From Haloferula sp. BvORR071 (GTDB lineage Bacteria; Verrucomicrobiota; Verrucomicrobiia; Verrucomicrobiales; Akkermansiaceae), in assembly GCF_000739615.1 (NCBI RefSeq), contig NZ_BATP01000030.1, forward strand, positions 186,001-250,000: a stretch of 64,000 bases of DNA. Direction: 5' to 3'. A model generated the notes under the pieces. The model saw only the letters and a list, made by a program, of their open reading frames with translations. It had not been told where the DNA came from and made no database searches. This document shows positions 62,544-64,000 of the stretch, one piece after another. Both the position numbers and the translations under genes were made by a program. How positions within the stretch are numbered: position 1 is the stretch's first letter; each line of letters begins with the position of its first letter.

Positions 62544-63302
62544 ATGGCTCCCACGGCTTCCCGGCTCCTGATCCCCTTCATGTTTCTGGCCGCCCTCGCC
62601 TCGTGCAAGGAGGAGCCGAAGGAGAACAACGCGGTCATCCCGGTCCCGAAGCTGGAAAATGATTGCTACGATTGGTGGCAGCGCCACGAGGCGGTCTTGG
62701 CGGCAAAAGGGAAAATCGATCCGGAGATCGTACTGATCGGGGACTCGATCACGCATTATTGGGGCGGCGAGCCCCAATCGCCGGGCGCGCCGCGTCGCGG
62801 ACCGAAGTCATGGGAGGATGTCTTCGGAGGAAAAAAGGTGCTCAATCTCGGCTTCGGCTGGGATCGCACCCAGAACGTCCTATGGCGTCTGGGCAACGGC
62901 GAGATCGACGGCCTGGAGCCGAAGTGGATCGTCCTCAACATCGGGACCAACAACTCCACCGGCACCCAGAACGCCCGGGAAAATACTCCGGCCGAGACCG
63001 CTGCGGGCGTGGAGGCGATCCTGACCCTGCTGAAGGAGAAGACCCCTGATTCCAAAGTGATCCTGATGGGCGTCTTTCCCCGGGGCACGAAAGCAAACGA
63101 CCCGGCGCGCGCCTTCATTTCCGAACTCAACAGCCTGCTCGCGAAGATCGCGCAAGCCCACCAGCTTACCTTCATCGATCTCCGGGAAAAATTTCTCGAT
63201 GGTGACGGGAAGCTCCGTTCCGAGTTGATGGCAGACGTCGTCCACCCCGCCGAGAGCGGTTATGCGGTTTGGGCGGAGGCCCTGAAGGCCGAAATCAAGT
63301 GA
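62544..63302 (+). CDS. SGNH/GDSL-family hydrolase lipoprotein
   Basis: Exported esterase-like lipoprotein of 252 residues. The signal peptide ends in the lipobox LASC, so the mature protein is lipid-anchored. The SGNH motifs are IVLIGDSITHYWGG with the nucleophile Ser, NLGFGWDRTQNVLWRL, LNIGTNNSTG and ADVVHPAESGY with Asp and His. It is close to the platelet-activating-factor acetylhydrolase beta/gamma-like group found in PVC bacteria, which often remove acetyl groups from glycans. The in-frame start 22 codons earlier is rejected. It is divergent from the STAND gene with a 99-base gap. Confidence 0.88.
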   Translation: MAPTASRLLIPFMFLAALASCKEEPKENNAVIPVPKLENDCYDWWQRHEAVLAAKGKIDPEIVLIGDSITHYWGGEPQSPGAPRRGPKSWEDVFGGKKVLNLGFGWDRTQNVLWRLGNGEIDGLEPKWIVLNIGTNNSTGTQNARENTPAETAAGVEAILTLLKEKTPDSKVILMGVFPRGTKANDPARAFISELNSLLAKIAQAHQLTFIDLREKFLDGDGKLRSELMADVVHPAESGYAVWAEALKAEIK

Positions 63303-63466
63303 GGCGGGGCTGGGGATTCCCGATTTGACACCCTTCCGGGATAGGGCAGCTTCCCGGGCGTCTCCATGAAGCCGTTCCGCACTCCCGCAGCACTCGTCGA
63401 CATTGTCGGCGCACGCGGGGGCATGGCGTAACGAATCGGAATTGCGATCGATTGCCGCTTGTCCCC

Positions 63467-63495
63467 GCCCGCCTGGTAGCCCCGGCGGGCTTTTT
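63467..63495 (+). terminator. Intrinsic terminator before the MATE gene
   Basis: gcccgcc (63467-63473) pairs with ggcgggc (63484-63490) around a 10-base loop, followed directly by five T. It would end the SGNH transcript or a small independent transcript starting near the TTGACA at 63325-63330. Confidence 0.75.
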
Positions 63496-63534
63496 GTCGC
63501 CCCGAATGTCCACCGTCTCGCTTTCCGATTTCCC

Positions 63535-64000
63535 ATGTCTCTTTCCGTTTCCTCAATTCTGGATCAAAGCCGGACCACCATCCGGCTGGCGATCCCGCTG
63601 ATCATCGGCCAGCTCGGCCAAATGCTGATCAGCCTATCCGACACCCTGATGCTCGGCCGGCTGGGGGTCACGCCGCTCGCGGCCTGTTCCTTCGCCAATA
63701 CCCTGATCTACCTGCCGATGATGTTCGGGATCGGGATGTCGATGGCGGTCTCGATCCGGGTCTCCCAAGCGCGTGGGGCGAATGACCCGGCAGCCGCCCG
63801 GGCGGCCCTGCGCCACGGTCTGTATGTCACGCTCACACTCGGGGTGCTGACCGTGCTGGCGGCGCTGGCGATCCGGCCCTTCATGGGGATTTTCCAGCAG
63901 GATCCGCAAGTGATTGCGATTGTGCCGAACTTCCTGCTGATCCTGGCCGCTTCGATGATCCCGGCGATGGGCTCGATGGCAGTGAAGAATCACTCCGACG
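63535..64000 (+). CDS. MATE-family efflux transporter (N-terminal part)
   Basis: The gene starts at ATG 63535 and runs off the window; 155 codons are visible. The first membrane helices read TIRLAIPLIIGQLGQMLISL followed by SDTLMLGRLGVTPLAACSFA and MFGIGMSMAVSIRVSQARGA, which is the NorM-type MATE pattern. These proteins export drugs or metabolites using a sodium or proton gradient. The substrate cannot be read from sequence. A terminator just upstream separates it from the SGNH gene. Confidence 0.9.
   Translation, partial: MSLSVSSILDQSRTTIRLAIPLIIGQLGQMLISLSDTLMLGRLGVTPLAACSFANTLIYLPMMFGIGMSMAVSIRVSQARGANDPAAARAALRHGLYVTLTLGVLTVLAALAIRPFMGIFQQDPQVIAIVPNFLLILAASMIPAMGSMAVKNHSD

Noticed and set aside
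63366-63470. tRNA-like sequence in the SGNH-MATE gap
   Set aside because: No cloverleaf with a T-loop or acceptor stem could be folded.

Overview
The window looks like a chromosomal stretch of a GC-rich member of the Verrucomicrobia, probably near Luteolibacter or Haloferula. Supporting signs are the PVC-type fusion of ThuA, propeller and cytochrome c, two very large secreted CotH/lamin-tail proteins, a secreted RCC1-repeat protein, and a eukaryote-like STAND NTPase. That placement rests on gene content and style only. No rRNA, tRNA, CRISPR array or prophage was seen.

Layout. 1-7.7 kb: end of an unidentified protein, a rhomboid protease with TPR tail, the PVC dehydrogenase/cytochrome fusion, and the RCC1 protein. 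7.7-11.5 kb: leuA behind a leucine-rich leader, a nitroreductase and a YbaK-like deacylase, with two copies of one structured intergenic element in front of the latter two. 11.5-17.7 kb: recJ, a Nudix hydrolase, a palindrome-dense gap, a DUF2809 protein, an M3 peptidase and gmk. 17.7-18.5 kb: a REP-associated tyrosine transposase between mirrored palindromic flanks. 18.6-23.6 kb: a secreted glycosidase, a standalone CoaC-type flavoprotein and a halogenase-like flavoprotein. 23.7-27.0 kb: a multi-PAS histidine kinase and LuxR-type regulator. 27.3-33.5 kb: a PNPOx-fold protein, a YcgR/YcgQ-like permease pair with a DCC thiol protein, an orphan ExbD, a LysR regulator, a gene-free palindromic element, ApbE and a macro-domain protein. 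33.7-48.4 kb: two giant CotH proteins flanking two membrane-anchored helical proteins and a small exported protein. 48.4-53.4 kb: a glycosidase-glycosyltransferase fusion, glutamate dehydrogenase, a Uma2-type nuclease and an MDR reductase. 53.4-62.4 kb: a minus-strand cluster of a DUF4062-STAND NTPase, a patatin lipase and a SLOG-SLATT-like membrane protein. 62.5-64 kb: an SGNH lipoprotein and the start of a MATE transporter.

The cluster at 53431-62444 is the best candidate for an undescribed system. It combines a large STAND sensor with two membrane-attacking modules, patatin and SLOG-SLATT, all facing the same way, with the last two genes overlapping by 8 bases. This is the architecture expected of an abortive-infection or conflict system, but the function is inferred. 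The second notable signal is the pair of structured RNA-like elements at 9904-10005 and 10801-10901, whose ends are conserved while the internal stem differs by compensating changes.
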